Part shown: piece by piece, positions 50,270 to 58,279 of the stretch
How positions within the stretch are numbered: position 1 is the first letter of the stretch
Layout of the letters: each line of letters begins with the position of its first letter
From: Pseudoalteromonas sp. P1-9
GTDB lineage: Bacteria > Pseudomonadota > Gammaproteobacteria > Enterobacterales > Alteromonadaceae
Assembly: GCF_001399975.1 (NCBI RefSeq)
Contig: NZ_LKBD01000002.1
Span: 186,001-250,000, forward strand
Length of the DNA stretch: 64,000 nucleotides
Reading direction: 5' to 3'
The notes under the pieces: model-generated
Databases searched by the model: none
What the model saw: only the letters and a program-made list of their open reading frames with translations
Told to the model about the DNA's origin: nothing
Position numbers and translations under genes: made by a program

Positions 50270-50725
50270 ATGATTTCGGAACTATTAAATAATTTAGAAC
50301 CATGGCACTGGTTATCACTCGGCTTATTGCTGCTTGGTGCCGAAGCATTAGGTGCATCTGGTTTTTTACTTGGTACGGCCATTGCTGCTTTTTTGCTTGC
50401 GATTGTTAACGCGTTATTTGCAGAACTAAGCTGGCAAACACAGATTATTTTGTTTGCACTGTCTGCGCTTGGCTTTTCTATCGCGTACTGGAAATACTTT
50501 AAAGAATTTAACAACCGCTCTGACCACGGCCCACTTAATCAACGTGCAGCCAGCCTGATAGGCCGCGAACTGGTAGTTGAGCACGACCTAAGCGGTGGAC
50601 ATGGCCGTATTCAAATAGGCGATACGTTTTGGAAAGTGACATTTGAAGGTCAGATAAATAAAGGCAGCCGTATCAAGGTTGTCGATACTGATAGCATGTG
50701 CCTGCAAATTACTACCATTAACTAA
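50270..50725 (+). CDS. NfeD-like membrane protein, partner of QmcA
   Basis: A 151-residue protein with two to three hydrophobic helices (LSLGLLLLGAEALGASGFLLGTAIAAFL and TQIILFALSALGFSIAY, shown in part) and a C-terminal OB-fold domain (LIGRELVVEHDLSGGHGRIQIGDTFWKV, in part). The ATG at 50270 follows TTTAGGAGCAGTT. It is of the short NfeD1b type without a protease domain and probably binds the upstream stomatin. It resembles E. coli YbbK/YbbJ pairing. Confidence 0.9.
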   Translation: MISELLNNLEPWHWLSLGLLLLGAEALGASGFLLGTAIAAFLLAIVNALFAELSWQTQIILFALSALGFSIAYWKYFKEFNNRSDHGPLNQRAASLIGRELVVEHDLSGGHGRIQIGDTFWKVTFEGQINKGSRIKVVDTDSMCLQITTIN

Positions 50726-50756
50726 GCTAACCTACACTCGGGATAAATTACATTTC

Positions 50757-51443
50757 GTGAATAAAATACGATTGGCAAAATTTATTGCCGATGCTGGCGT
50801 GTGTTCAAGACGCCAAGCCTCTCGCTTAATTGACGATAAATGTGTACTCGTCAATGGTCGCCCAGCAAATCATATTGACCATGTTGATGCCAGTGATGTT
50901 ATTGAGGTCAACGGTCAGCAGGTTAAAGCGCTTACGACAAAGTCCTATTTTGCAATGTATAAGCCGATTGGCGTTGACTGCAAGCTTATTGAGAGCGATC
51001 CCACCAGCCTAGTGCATTTACTGCCAAAACAAATCAGGCTGTTTCCAATCGGACGCTTAGATAAAGACTCTCACGGCTTATTACTGCTTACAAATGATGG
51101 AGAGCTATGCCAACAACTCAATCATCCTGACTTTGATAAAGAAAAAGAGTATATCGTCACCACGAGCAAACCGATTACCGATGAGTTTTGTCAGCAAATA
51201 ATGAGTGGCGTGCCTGTAAAAGGCGTTATTACCCGTCGCTGTGAGGTTGAGCAAATCAACGAAACGCAATTTCGAATCATATTAACACAAGGGCTAAACC
51301 GTCAGATCCGCCGCATGACAAAATATTGTGGTAATTATGTGGTTGATTTAAAGAGAGTGAGAATAGCAAGTTTATCACTTGCCGAGCTTAATTTAACACC
51401 CGGCAAGTACTGTGAAATAGCGAAAGCCCAAATTACTTCCTGA
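50757..51443 (+). CDS. rluF: RluF-like 23S rRNA pseudouridine synthase
   Basis: A 228-residue RsuA-family synthase. The N-terminal S4 domain (RLAKFIADAGVCSRRQASRLI) binds RNA; the catalytic motif FPIGRLDKDSHGLLLLTNDG carries the catalytic Asp; and QGLNRQIRRMTKYCG is the C-terminal signature. KEKEYIVTTSKPITDEF and GVPVKG match RluF more than RluB or RluE. The GTG at 50757 (MNKIRLAK) fits the family N-terminus; the longer frame from 50679 overlaps the NfeD gene. Its 3' end overlaps a small leftward gene by 11 bases. Confidence 0.88.
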   Translation: MNKIRLAKFIADAGVCSRRQASRLIDDKCVLVNGRPANHIDHVDASDVIEVNGQQVKALTTKSYFAMYKPIGVDCKLIESDPTSLVHLLPKQIRLFPIGRLDKDSHGLLLLTNDGELCQQLNHPDFDKEKEYIVTTSKPITDEFCQQIMSGVPVKGVITRRCEVEQINETQFRIILTQGLNRQIRRMTKYCGNYVVDLKRVRIASLSLAELNLTPGKYCEIAKAQITS

Positions 51444-51603
51444 ATCGAACATACATATAAAGACTTGCTATCAAACCACCCGGTAGCAACGCTTTTTCCA
51501 TACCATTCATCGCTAGATAAGCCATAGTGCCAATAAAAAATACCGTCGTTACAATTACGTCTAAGTATTCCCAAGAAAACTCTAAAAATTTATTGGTATT
51601 CAT
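51433..51603 (-). CDS. Small membrane protein (56 residues)
   Basis: The frame from ATG at 51603 to TAA at 51433 has a good ribosome site (AAGGA, 7 bases before the ATG). It encodes MNTNKFLEFSWEYLDVIVTT, then a hydrophobic segment (VFFIGTMAYLAM) and a second one (ALLPGGLIASLYMYV) with a basic end (RFRK). Two short helices are likely. It is antisense to the last 11 bases of the rluF-like gene. The leader region upstream carries a leftward terminator hairpin at 51747-51774. I recognise no family. Confidence 0.6.
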   Translation of the reverse strand: MNTNKFLEFSWEYLDVIVTTVFFIGTMAYLAMNGMEKALLPGGLIASLYMYVRFRK

Positions 51604-51968
51604 AACAATTCCTTGCTGTTGTGCTAAACCAAATCAGGGGTTGATTCAAACATTAATAAAAAAGAGTAAGCTTTATATAAGCTGGGTGTAGCTTAGGTTT
51701 TTTGGCCGAAAAAACTTTGATCTAGAATAAAAAATAGACGAGCTAAGAAAAAAATAAGCCGCAAAACTTGCGGCAAATCAACAATAGCATTGTGTGGAAA
51801 ATATGTAGCAATGAGCGAGCTACAAAACAGAGTATAAAACAGTTATAAAAAACTGCCTGCGACATAATGTCGCACTTTTAATGAATTTTTTTCACATCCA
51901 TAGCAATTCACCGACCTAGCCTAGCAATACCTGTTACTATGCTATTTTGTTGATTAAGGTACTTATTA
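51604..51968. other. Intergenic region with two strong hairpins
   Basis: This 365-base gap holds no ORF with a ribosome site. It contains two hairpins: GCCGCAA/TTGCGGC at 51758-51774 and TGCGACAT/ATGTCGCA at 51858-51874. It must supply the promoter of the EamA gene (rightward) and of the 56-residue protein gene (leftward). The first hairpin is followed on the minus strand by a T-rich run, suggesting termination of a leftward leader or small RNA. Confidence 0.55.
51747..51774 (-). terminator. Leftward intrinsic terminator without an upstream gene
   Basis: On the minus strand the perfect 7-bp stem GCCGCAA/TTGCGGC with a 3-base loop is followed by TTATTTTTTTC. No leftward gene lies upstream before the divergent EamA start, so it may end a small RNA or act as an attenuator in the leader of the 56-residue protein gene. 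Confidence 0.6.
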
Positions 51969-52844
51969 ATGCTTTGGGTCTTGTTTACTGTGTTAGCAGC
52001 ATTTATGCAAACGTTTCGCAATGGCCTGCAAAGTAAGTTAAGTAAAGATGTCAGCACGCTCGGTGTAACCTTAGCACGTTTTTTATTTGCCACTCCGATA
52101 GCGCTTACCTATCTTGTTTTGCTCTATCAATTTGAGCCAATCGCTCATCCCGAGTTTAACCGTCAATTCATAAGTTATGCTGCCATTGCTGCAGGCATGC
52201 AAATCCTTGCGACAGCACTTATGGTGGTTTTATTTAAACAACAAAATTTCGCAATTGGTGCTGGGCTGGCAAAAAGTGAGGCGCTTGTTGCCGCTATTTT
52301 AGGTGCTTTATTTTTTGGTAGTGCACTTACACCACTCGGTTGGTTAGGTGTATTAATTGGCGCTTTGGCGGTATTTATATTAAGTGGATTAAGGTTCAAT
52401 CAAGGCTTTCAATTAAAAACCGTGCTCATTGGTTTGAGCTGCGGCAGCGCATTTGCTTTAACCTCTCTTTCAGTACGTGAAGCCAGTATTGCCCTTGATT
52501 TACCATTCCCACACAGCGCTGCATGGGTATTACTCTGGGTATTAACACTGCAAAGTATCATTTTAATTGCGCACATTGCGATAAACGAAAGGCATACCTT
52601 TAGCAAATTAAAACAGCACTTGCCCACCACATTCGCCATTAGTGTAACGAGTTGTATTGGTTCAATCGGCTGGTTTAGTGCAATGAGTTTACAGTACGTC
52701 GCGTATGTTAAAACGCTGGGGCAAATAGAAGTACTGTTTACTATTTTACTTGCGATATTTTGGCTAAAACAAAAACCGAGCAAAAATGAGTTGCTCGGTT
52801 TAATCCTCATTGCCCTCGCTGCTATTTTAGTAATGTGGCAATAG
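51969..52844 (+). CDS. EamA/DMT-family transporter
   Basis: A 291-residue protein with about ten hydrophobic helices and two EamA repeats (1-135 and 145-291). Family features are AAFMQTFRNGLQSKLSK near the start, GAGLAKSEALVAAILGALFFG (part) and the closing QIEVLFTILLAIFWLKQKPSKNELLGLILIALAA (part). Substrates of DMT proteins are diverse and not predictable here. The 3' coding end contains a hairpin that can terminate the convergent RND operon. Confidence 0.88.
   Translation: MLWVLFTVLAAFMQTFRNGLQSKLSKDVSTLGVTLARFLFATPIALTYLVLLYQFEPIAHPEFNRQFISYAAIAAGMQILATALMVVLFKQQNFAIGAGLAKSEALVAAILGALFFGSALTPLGWLGVLIGALAVFILSGLRFNQGFQLKTVLIGLSCGSAFALTSLSVREASIALDLPFPHSAAWVLLWVLTLQSIILIAHIAINERHTFSKLKQHLPTTFAISVTSCIGSIGWFSAMSLQYVAYVKTLGQIEVLFTILLAIFWLKQKPSKNELLGLILIALAAILVMWQ
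52766..52801 (-). terminator. Leftward terminator of the RND operon, inside the EamA coding end
   Basis: AAACCGAGCAA (52773-52783) pairs perfectly over 11 bp with TTGCTCGGTTT (52791-52801). Read leftward it is followed by TTGTTTTAG, giving a good intrinsic terminator about 70 bases past the stop of the membrane-fusion gene. On the plus strand there is no T run. Confidence 0.72.
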
Positions 52845-52872
52845 CAAGTTAGAGGGCAGCTAAATAAATAAG

Positions 52873-53925
52873 CTAAATAACCAATTTTTCGCCAGCAGAT
52901 AAACCCGAGATAATAATCACCAGATTATTATCAAGCTGCCGACCTAAACGCACAAATCGCTCGCTTACTTGGTTGTTTTCCAATACCGATACTTTGGATA
53001 ACTGACCAAATTGCTGAATATATCGCTTATCAATTGCGATAACATCGCGTGTGGCCTTATCAATCCCCACCTTGGCATACATACCCGGCATCAAACCCGA
53101 ACCATCAAGATTATCACCCGCTAAATCGAGCTTTATTTCAAAGCTGCGAGCTGCACTGTCGGCAAGCGGCACAACTTCACTGATCCGCGCCGTTCTTACT
53201 TGCTGTAACGCCGATAACTCCACTTGCAACGCTTGACCTAAGGTTAGGGTTACCGCTTGGCTTTCTGGAATATAACTACTAATTTGAATGCTGCTCGGAT
53301 TGTAAAGCGCTACAACGGCTTGCCCCGGATTGACTAAATCCCCCGGCTCAACCATACGATCAACCACTTTACCTGCTATCGGAGCAATGATCTTGCTGTA
53401 AGCTAGCGTTACATTAGCTTGATCACGCTGCTGCTCGTAACTTAGTTTGGTTGCACGTAATTGATCAAATGTAGACTGCACAGAATCCAGATCATTAACA
53501 GAGATCAATCCCTGCTCACGAAGCGCTTTATTACGCTTTAATTGTAACGACGCTTGCGTTAACTGAGCCGAAACAGCTTCAACCTGCGCTTCAATTTGAC
53601 GCACTTGCGCTTTGAGATCTTGGTTATCTAACTCAGCAATCACATCACCTGCTTGCACCATATCGCCAGCACGAACATTTACAGACGTCACATTTGCTAA
53701 AATACGACTCGCTACTTGTGTATTTTGCTTTGCGATAAGGTTGGCTGGCAACCAAAGCCTATCGGTATATGCGTAGGGTTCAATAGTGATAGTTTGCACA
53801 TTTTGTAATTGAGGTGATGCGGTACTCGGCGCAATTTTGTCGCTGAAACCACCCGCCATCATTATGATCATTGCCACTAACGCGAGAATCGCAACAACCG
53901 GAATTAATAACGTTTTTTTTGTCAT
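52873..53925 (-). CDS. RND efflux periplasmic adaptor (membrane fusion protein)
   Basis: A 350-residue HlyD/AcrA-type adaptor. It has an N-terminal membrane anchor (LLIPVVAILALVAMIIMMAGG), a split lipoyl domain (VASRILANVTSVNVRAGDMVQAGDVIAELD and KIIAPIAGKVVDRMVEPGDLVNPGQAV, parts), an alpha-helical hairpin (about 95-170) and a C-terminal beta-barrel (MPGMYAKVGID). It links the RND pump to an outer-membrane channel, but no TolC-like gene adjoins. It is the last gene of the operon, 3 bases after the permease, the reverse of the common adaptor-first order. Confidence 0.93.
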   Translation of the reverse strand: MTKKTLLIPVVAILALVAMIIMMAGGFSDKIAPSTASPQLQNVQTITIEPYAYTDRLWLPANLIAKQNTQVASRILANVTSVNVRAGDMVQAGDVIAELDNQDLKAQVRQIEAQVEAVSAQLTQASLQLKRNKALREQGLISVNDLDSVQSTFDQLRATKLSYEQQRDQANVTLAYSKIIAPIAGKVVDRMVEPGDLVNPGQAVVALYNPSSIQISSYIPESQAVTLTLGQALQVELSALQQVRTARISEVVPLADSAARSFEIKLDLAGDNLDGSGLMPGMYAKVGIDKATRDVIAIDKRYIQQFGQLSKVSVLENNQVSERFVRLGRQLDNNLVIIISGLSAGEKLVI

Positions 53926-53928
53926 GAT

Positions 53929-56900
53929 TTATTGCTCCTGAGCGTCTTGCGCGCTGTTTTTTATGTCATCGAAAACCAGATAGTAAACAGCGGGCACAAT
54001 GATCAAACTGAATAAGGTAGAAGAAATAATGCCAAAGATAATTGCTAGCGCTAAACCACTAAATACGGGGTCAAGAATAATCACTAAATTACCAAGTAAT
54101 GTGGTACCAGCCGTGAGCAATACTGGGCGCATGCGCACACTGCCTGCCATTAATAGCGCTTCTTTTATCGCAGCACCTTGTTCACGTGCAGCACTTATAA
54201 ATTCAACCAAAATAAGTGAATTGCGAACCACAATACCGGCCAACGCTATCATGCCAATCATCGCTGTTGCGGTAAACAAAACAGGTTCTGGGCTCGCTGC
54301 AATCTCTCGCTCACCAAACTGATTCATTAACCAAAAACCCGGCATAATACCAATTACTGTAAGCGGAATAGCCGACATAATAATACCCGACAACGCATAA
54401 GAACCGGTTTGTAAGCGTAAAATAAAGAAGATACCGGTGAGTGCAAAGGCAAACGCGATACCCATATCTCTAAATACGCGCGCTGTTATTCTCAACTCGC
54501 CTTCACCGCTCCACGTAAGCCAAGTTCCTTGTGGTATTGACCACACATTTCCGCCACCGTTATTAAGATAATGACGGTCTTGCCAAGCAACCTGAGTTGT
54601 TTGCTGATCGCTAAGTTGTTCACGTTGATCAGCGTTAATGTCTGCGACTACTTCCGCAGGCGTGCGACCATTTAACTCGGCGGTGACATAAATCACTGAC
54701 TGTAAGTCTTTACGGTAAATAGGCTGAGTAACGTTCAACGTTTGGTACTGGCCTAACTCACTTAAGGCAACTAATGGTTGCGGCGCAGCTTCTAAACCAA
54801 GACCTAAATCGGTTTGCGCAATGCCCTCTCGGCCACGAATATACAGACCATCAAGCTCACTAGCTTGGTTGCGCGTTTGATAAGGTATGCGTAATTTTAT
54901 TGCCAGAGGCTCAGCTTCATATTGATTGGCGATACTGCCCGCCTCTACGCCGAATCCTGCAATCATTAATGTGCGTTTAATATCTTCCGTTGCGATACCA
55001 GAAAGTGCGGCTTTTTCTTTATCTACCACAAAACGATTAATCTGTTGCTCTGCCTGCATTGTGGTATCAACCTCCACTACATGTGGCTCACTTGCTAAAC
55101 GCGCCGCGATATTGCGTGCCGCTAATTGTTGCTGTTCGAGTGCAACAAATGGGTCACGATATACTTCGGCAACTAACGTTGATAACACTGGTGGGCCAGG
55201 TGGTACCTCAACAACTTTTACATGCACGCCATCTTTATTAAATGGCGCAAGTAATTCTCGTAAGCGTAAGACGACACCATGAGATTGATGTTCTCGTTCG
55301 CTTTTATCTACCAGCAATACGCGTATTTCAGCGAGGTTCTCTCGTGTACGCATATAGTATTGGCGAACCATGCCGTTGAAGTCGATTGCACTGGGCTCAC
55401 CGACATAAACGGCAACCGCTTTAACTTCCGCAACACGCTTAACTCGTTGGGCAATTTCGCCAGAGAGCGCTGCACTTTGCTCTAGACTGGCTGACTCAGG
55501 TAGGTCGATAAGTATTTGCACTTCATTTTTATTATCGAAAGGCAATAATTTGAGCGGTACCGTGCGAAAAACAGGTAGTAATGCACTGGCAATGAAAAGC
55601 CCCAGCGTTAACCATAATGCTGTTTTGGCACGCGATTTCGACGCTAGAATTGGCGTTAAAATTTTATGATAAAGGTCGCCACTATTACTGCTTTCTTGTT
55701 GTTTTGTTGAATCTTTAAGTAATTTACTTGCCAACCACGGGGTGACGAATAACGCAACCAAAGTAGACACAATCACACTAACTGGCACATTAAACGCCAT
55801 CGGTGCCATATAAGGCCCCATCATGCCGGTAATAAAGGCCATTGGCACAAACGCCAACACTATCGTTACTGTAGACATTATTAGAGCGGGGCGAATTTCG
55901 CTCATAGCGGCCACTATCTGACTCGTTTTACCGTCGCCTTTTAGCATAAAACGTTTAATGTTATCGATGCCGGTAATTGGGTCATCTACCAGCAAACCCA
56001 GTGATAAAATCAGCGCAAATAAAGTGACTCGGTTAATGGTGTAACCAAAGGTCATATCCAAAATAAGTGTTAAGCCATAACAAATCGGCACAGCTAAACC
56101 AACAACAATGGCTGGTCGCCAACCTAAAAAGACTCCGATAAATACCACCACGGTAAATACTGCAAATGCTAATGACGAAACAAGGTTATTAACCTTTTCA
56201 TTTGCCGTTTCGCCATAGTCTCTCAATACTGCAACATTGACATATTTGGGTATCAGCTGCCCTTTTAACACATCAATACTTTCTAGTACTTTGTTGGCAA
56301 GGTTAACTGCATTGCTGCCTGCTTGTTTCGCAATACTAATCGTCACCATAGGGTGATCGGCTGAATTGGCACCTGCCTCGCTATACCACTGATAACTTGT
56401 TGCTTCGCTTGGTCCATCTTGAATTGTTGCAACATCCGATAAATACACGGGCTTACCGTTTATGACGTTAACTACTAAATGATTTAATTCATCGCTTTGT
56501 CTGAATACATCACCCACCTCAAGCACTACAGTTTCGCTATTCGATACCTGCACACCAACCGCTGCTAATTGGTTTGACACATTAATCGCGTTATAAACAT
56601 CCATTAGGGTTGTATTAAAGGCGGCTAGATTAGTGGTATTTAAGTAAACTTGCACGCTGCGCTGGCGACCACCAATAACCTTTACTTCAGAGGTATCGTC
56701 TATCGCTTGTAAGTGAGTTGAAACTTCTTGTGCAATGCGGCGTAATTCATAATCATCATAAAGTTGCGGCTGCTCACTCCATAAGCCGAGCATCATAATA
56801 GCTACATCATCAACTTCAATTGGTTTTACTTGCCAATTCGCCACTATATTCGGCATAGAATTTTGATTGGCATACAATTTATTGTAAGTGTTTAAAATCG

Positions 56901-57228
56901 CTTTTTCGCGGTCTTCGCCTACATAAAAGCGTAACGTAACGGTTGTTCCACCGGTTTGTGTTACTGAGTAAACATGTTCAACACCTGGCACTTGCGCCAA
57001 CAGTTTTTCAAGGGGAATAGTTACTTGTCGTTCCACTTGATTGGCATTGATATTTGGCACCGATACCAGAATATCCAACATAGGTACCACTATCTGTGGC
57101 TCTTCTTCTCGCGCGGTGAATTTAAGCGCTAACAAGCCACTTAACAAAGCGAAAATAAAAATCACCAGTGGAATACGCCCTTGCAGTGAACTTGCAACTA
57201 AACGATCAATTGGGTGTGATGTACTCAT
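53929..57228 (-). CDS. RND efflux permease
   Basis: A 1099-residue inner-membrane proton antiporter with twelve helices and two large periplasmic loops. Helix 1 is followed by KFTAREEEPQIVVPMLDILVSVP (part). The proton-relay Asp pair is in LGLLVDDPITGIDNIKRF, where AcrB has DDAIV; TGMMGPYMAPMAF and the C-terminal GIVVRNSLILVEFI are also typical. The EEEPQI element recurs in RND permeases of unknown substrate. It follows the ArsR repressor by 13 bases and precedes the adaptor. Regulation by a thiol-switch repressor suggests a role in sulfide/persulfide or thiol stress; that is inference. Confidence 0.93.
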   Translation of the reverse strand: MSTSHPIDRLVASSLQGRIPLVIFIFALLSGLLALKFTAREEEPQIVVPMLDILVSVPNINANQVERQVTIPLEKLLAQVPGVEHVYSVTQTGGTTVTLRFYVGEDREKAILNTYNKLYANQNSMPNIVANWQVKPIEVDDVAIMMLGLWSEQPQLYDDYELRRIAQEVSTHLQAIDDTSEVKVIGGRQRSVQVYLNTTNLAAFNTTLMDVYNAINVSNQLAAVGVQVSNSETVVLEVGDVFRQSDELNHLVVNVINGKPVYLSDVATIQDGPSEATSYQWYSEAGANSADHPMVTISIAKQAGSNAVNLANKVLESIDVLKGQLIPKYVNVAVLRDYGETANEKVNNLVSSLAFAVFTVVVFIGVFLGWRPAIVVGLAVPICYGLTLILDMTFGYTINRVTLFALILSLGLLVDDPITGIDNIKRFMLKGDGKTSQIVAAMSEIRPALIMSTVTIVLAFVPMAFITGMMGPYMAPMAFNVPVSVIVSTLVALFVTPWLASKLLKDSTKQQESSNSGDLYHKILTPILASKSRAKTALWLTLGLFIASALLPVFRTVPLKLLPFDNKNEVQILIDLPESASLEQSAALSGEIAQRVKRVAEVKAVAVYVGEPSAIDFNGMVRQYYMRTRENLAEIRVLLVDKSEREHQSHGVVLRLRELLAPFNKDGVHVKVVEVPPGPPVLSTLVAEVYRDPFVALEQQQLAARNIAARLASEPHVVEVDTTMQAEQQINRFVVDKEKAALSGIATEDIKRTLMIAGFGVEAGSIANQYEAEPLAIKLRIPYQTRNQASELDGLYIRGREGIAQTDLGLGLEAAPQPLVALSELGQYQTLNVTQPIYRKDLQSVIYVTAELNGRTPAEVVADINADQREQLSDQQTTQVAWQDRHYLNNGGGNVWSIPQGTWLTWSGEGELRITARVFRDMGIAFAFALTGIFFILRLQTGSYALSGIIMSAIPLTVIGIMPGFWLMNQFGEREIAASPEPVLFTATAMIGMIALAGIVVRNSLILVEFISAAREQGAAIKEALLMAGSVRMRPVLLTAGTTLLGNLVIILDPVFSGLALAIIFGIISSTLFSLIIVPAVYYLVFDDIKNSAQDAQEQ

Positions 57229-57241
57229 GACCCTATCCTTG

Positions 57242-57547
57242 CTATTCAGGCTGACAAAACATATCGTAAAGCGCGCTTAACATGGCGCTCACTCGCGGAT
57301 CGACGATACGATAATAAATAGTTTGCGCTTCACGACGCGTCTCTACTAAGCCCGAGTTACGTAAACTCGCTAAATGCTGTGACAATGCAGATTGCGCCAA
57401 TGGTACAGCTTGGTTCAACTCGCTAACACTTAGCTCACCTTGATTTAATGTACACAAAATCATTAAGCGATTTTTGTTTGCCATCAATTTTAAAAACTGC
57501 TCTGCTTCTGCTGCATTTTCAAGCATTTTGTCCATATCTAACATCAT
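57242..57547 (-). CDS. ArsR-family repressor of the BigR/SqrR persulfide-sensing type
   Basis: A roughly 101-residue winged-helix protein. The recognition helix region is SVSELNQAVPLAQSALSQHLASLRNSGLVETRREAQTIYYRI (quoted here in pieces: SVSELNQAVPLAQSALSQ; LVETRREAQTIYY). Two cysteines, in RLMILCTLNQGE and at the C-terminus (MFCQPE), are 66 residues apart. That is the same spacing as the C42-C108 and C41-C107 pairs of BigR and SqrR, which form a polysulfide bridge and release DNA. I chose the ATG at 57547; a TTG at 57580 is also in frame. It heads the RND operon and is divergent from DUF2892 and rhodanese genes, classic BigR neighbours. Confidence 0.86.
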   Translation of the reverse strand: MMLDMDKMLENAAEAEQFLKLMANKNRLMILCTLNQGELSVSELNQAVPLAQSALSQHLASLRNSGLVETRREAQTIYYRIVDPRVSAMLSALYDMFCQPE

Positions 57548-57595
57548 AGGCGTCAATTCTTTATTCTCAAATTTGAGCAAAGTATAAGCTGTTAT

Positions 57596-57642
57596 ATTAG
57601 AAAAGTCTAATATTAGAATTTACTAATTTAGGTTTTTCTAAT
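57596..57642. promoter_or_regulatory. Three tandem operator palindromes (ATTAG-N6-CTAAT)
   Basis: Three consecutive palindromes lie between the divergent genes: ATTAG-N6-CTAAT at 57596-57611, ATTAG-N6-CTAAT at 57612-57627 and TTTAG-N6-CTAAT at 57627-57642. They repeat every 15-16 bases. They are placed to control both the repressor-RND operon and the DUF2892-rhodanese genes. BigR-type repressors bind AT-rich inverted repeats, so these are the likely sites of the adjacent repressor. Confidence 0.75.
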
Positions 57643-57681
57643 ATATTTAAATGCAACTCCACTTTTAAGTAGGTTATTCGA

Positions 57682-57870
57682 ATGAAAGTAAATGATGCAC
57701 TAAGATTAATTGCCGGTGTGATGCTGATAGTGTCACTGTTACTAACGCACTTTGTGCACCCCAACTGGATCTTTTTCACGCTATTTATCGCTGTTAATTT
57801 ATTACAGTCAGCGTTTACTAAGTGGTGCCCAATGATGACGATACTTCGTAAATTTGGCTTGGAGGATTAA
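57682..57870 (+). CDS. DUF2892 (YgaP-like transmembrane) protein
   Basis: A 62-residue protein with two hydrophobic helices (LIAGVMLIVSLLLTHFV and FFTLFIAVNLLQSAF) and the family signature LLQSAFTKWCPMMTILRKFG, including the conserved Cys-Pro. In other bacteria this domain is fused or adjacent to a rhodanese and controlled by BigR; the same pairing occurs here, with the rhodanese start 2 bases downstream. Probable role in moving or handling sulfane sulfur at the membrane. Confidence 0.88.
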   Translation: MKVNDALRLIAGVMLIVSLLLTHFVHPNWIFFTLFIAVNLLQSAFTKWCPMMTILRKFGLED

Positions 57871-57872
57871 CC

Positions 57873-58220
57873 GTGCTGAAGACTATTCCAGATCTTATTA
57901 AACTTGCATCTGAACATGTTGTAAAAATGGATGCCGCACAAGCAAAAAGTGAAATAGCCAAAAATAATGGCTTACTTATTGATGTGCGTGAACCCGCTGA
58001 ACATGCAATAAAAAATGCAGTAGGTGCTATTAATATTCCCCGTGGCGTGCTCGAAATGAAGTTGGTTGAAATTGAAAAAGACGCAGAGCGACCAATTTAC
58101 TTGCATTGTGCAACGGGCGGGCGTGCTACTTTAGCGGCAGAGCAACTACAACGTATTGGTTATAACAAGGTAACAGTAATCAGCTGCAAAGCTGAAAATG
58201 TATGTGATACTTTTTGCTAA
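57873..58220 (+). CDS. Rhodanese-like sulfurtransferase
   Basis: A 115-residue single rhodanese domain. DVREPAEHAIKNAVGAINIP is typical, and the active-site loop is LHCATGGRA (Cys-Ala-Thr-Gly-Gly-Arg), with the catalytic Cys intact. The C-terminus has three more cysteines (ISCKAENVCDTFC), which is unusual and could bind metal or carry persulfide. The start is GTG after GGAGGATTAACC. It is coupled to the DUF2892 gene and ends at a terminator. It likely transfers sulfane sulfur in sulfide/persulfide detoxification. Confidence 0.92.
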   Translation: MLKTIPDLIKLASEHVVKMDAAQAKSEIAKNNGLLIDVREPAEHAIKNAVGAINIPRGVLEMKLVEIEKDAERPIYLHCATGGRATLAAEQLQRIGYNKVTVISCKAENVCDTFC

Positions 58221-58229
58221 AGCATAAAT

Positions 58230-58256
58230 AAGGCTTCCGATTGGAAGCCTTAATTT
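58230..58256. terminator. Terminator between rhodanese and OmpA-like genes
   Basis: A 9-bp stem AAGGCTTCC/GGAAGCCTT with loop GATT is followed by AATTTAG rightward; leftward the tail is ATTTATGCTTTAG. It can serve both converging genes, though neither T run is ideal. Confidence 0.75.
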
Positions 58257-58279
58257 AGCTAATAACGTGTAGCTTTTAA

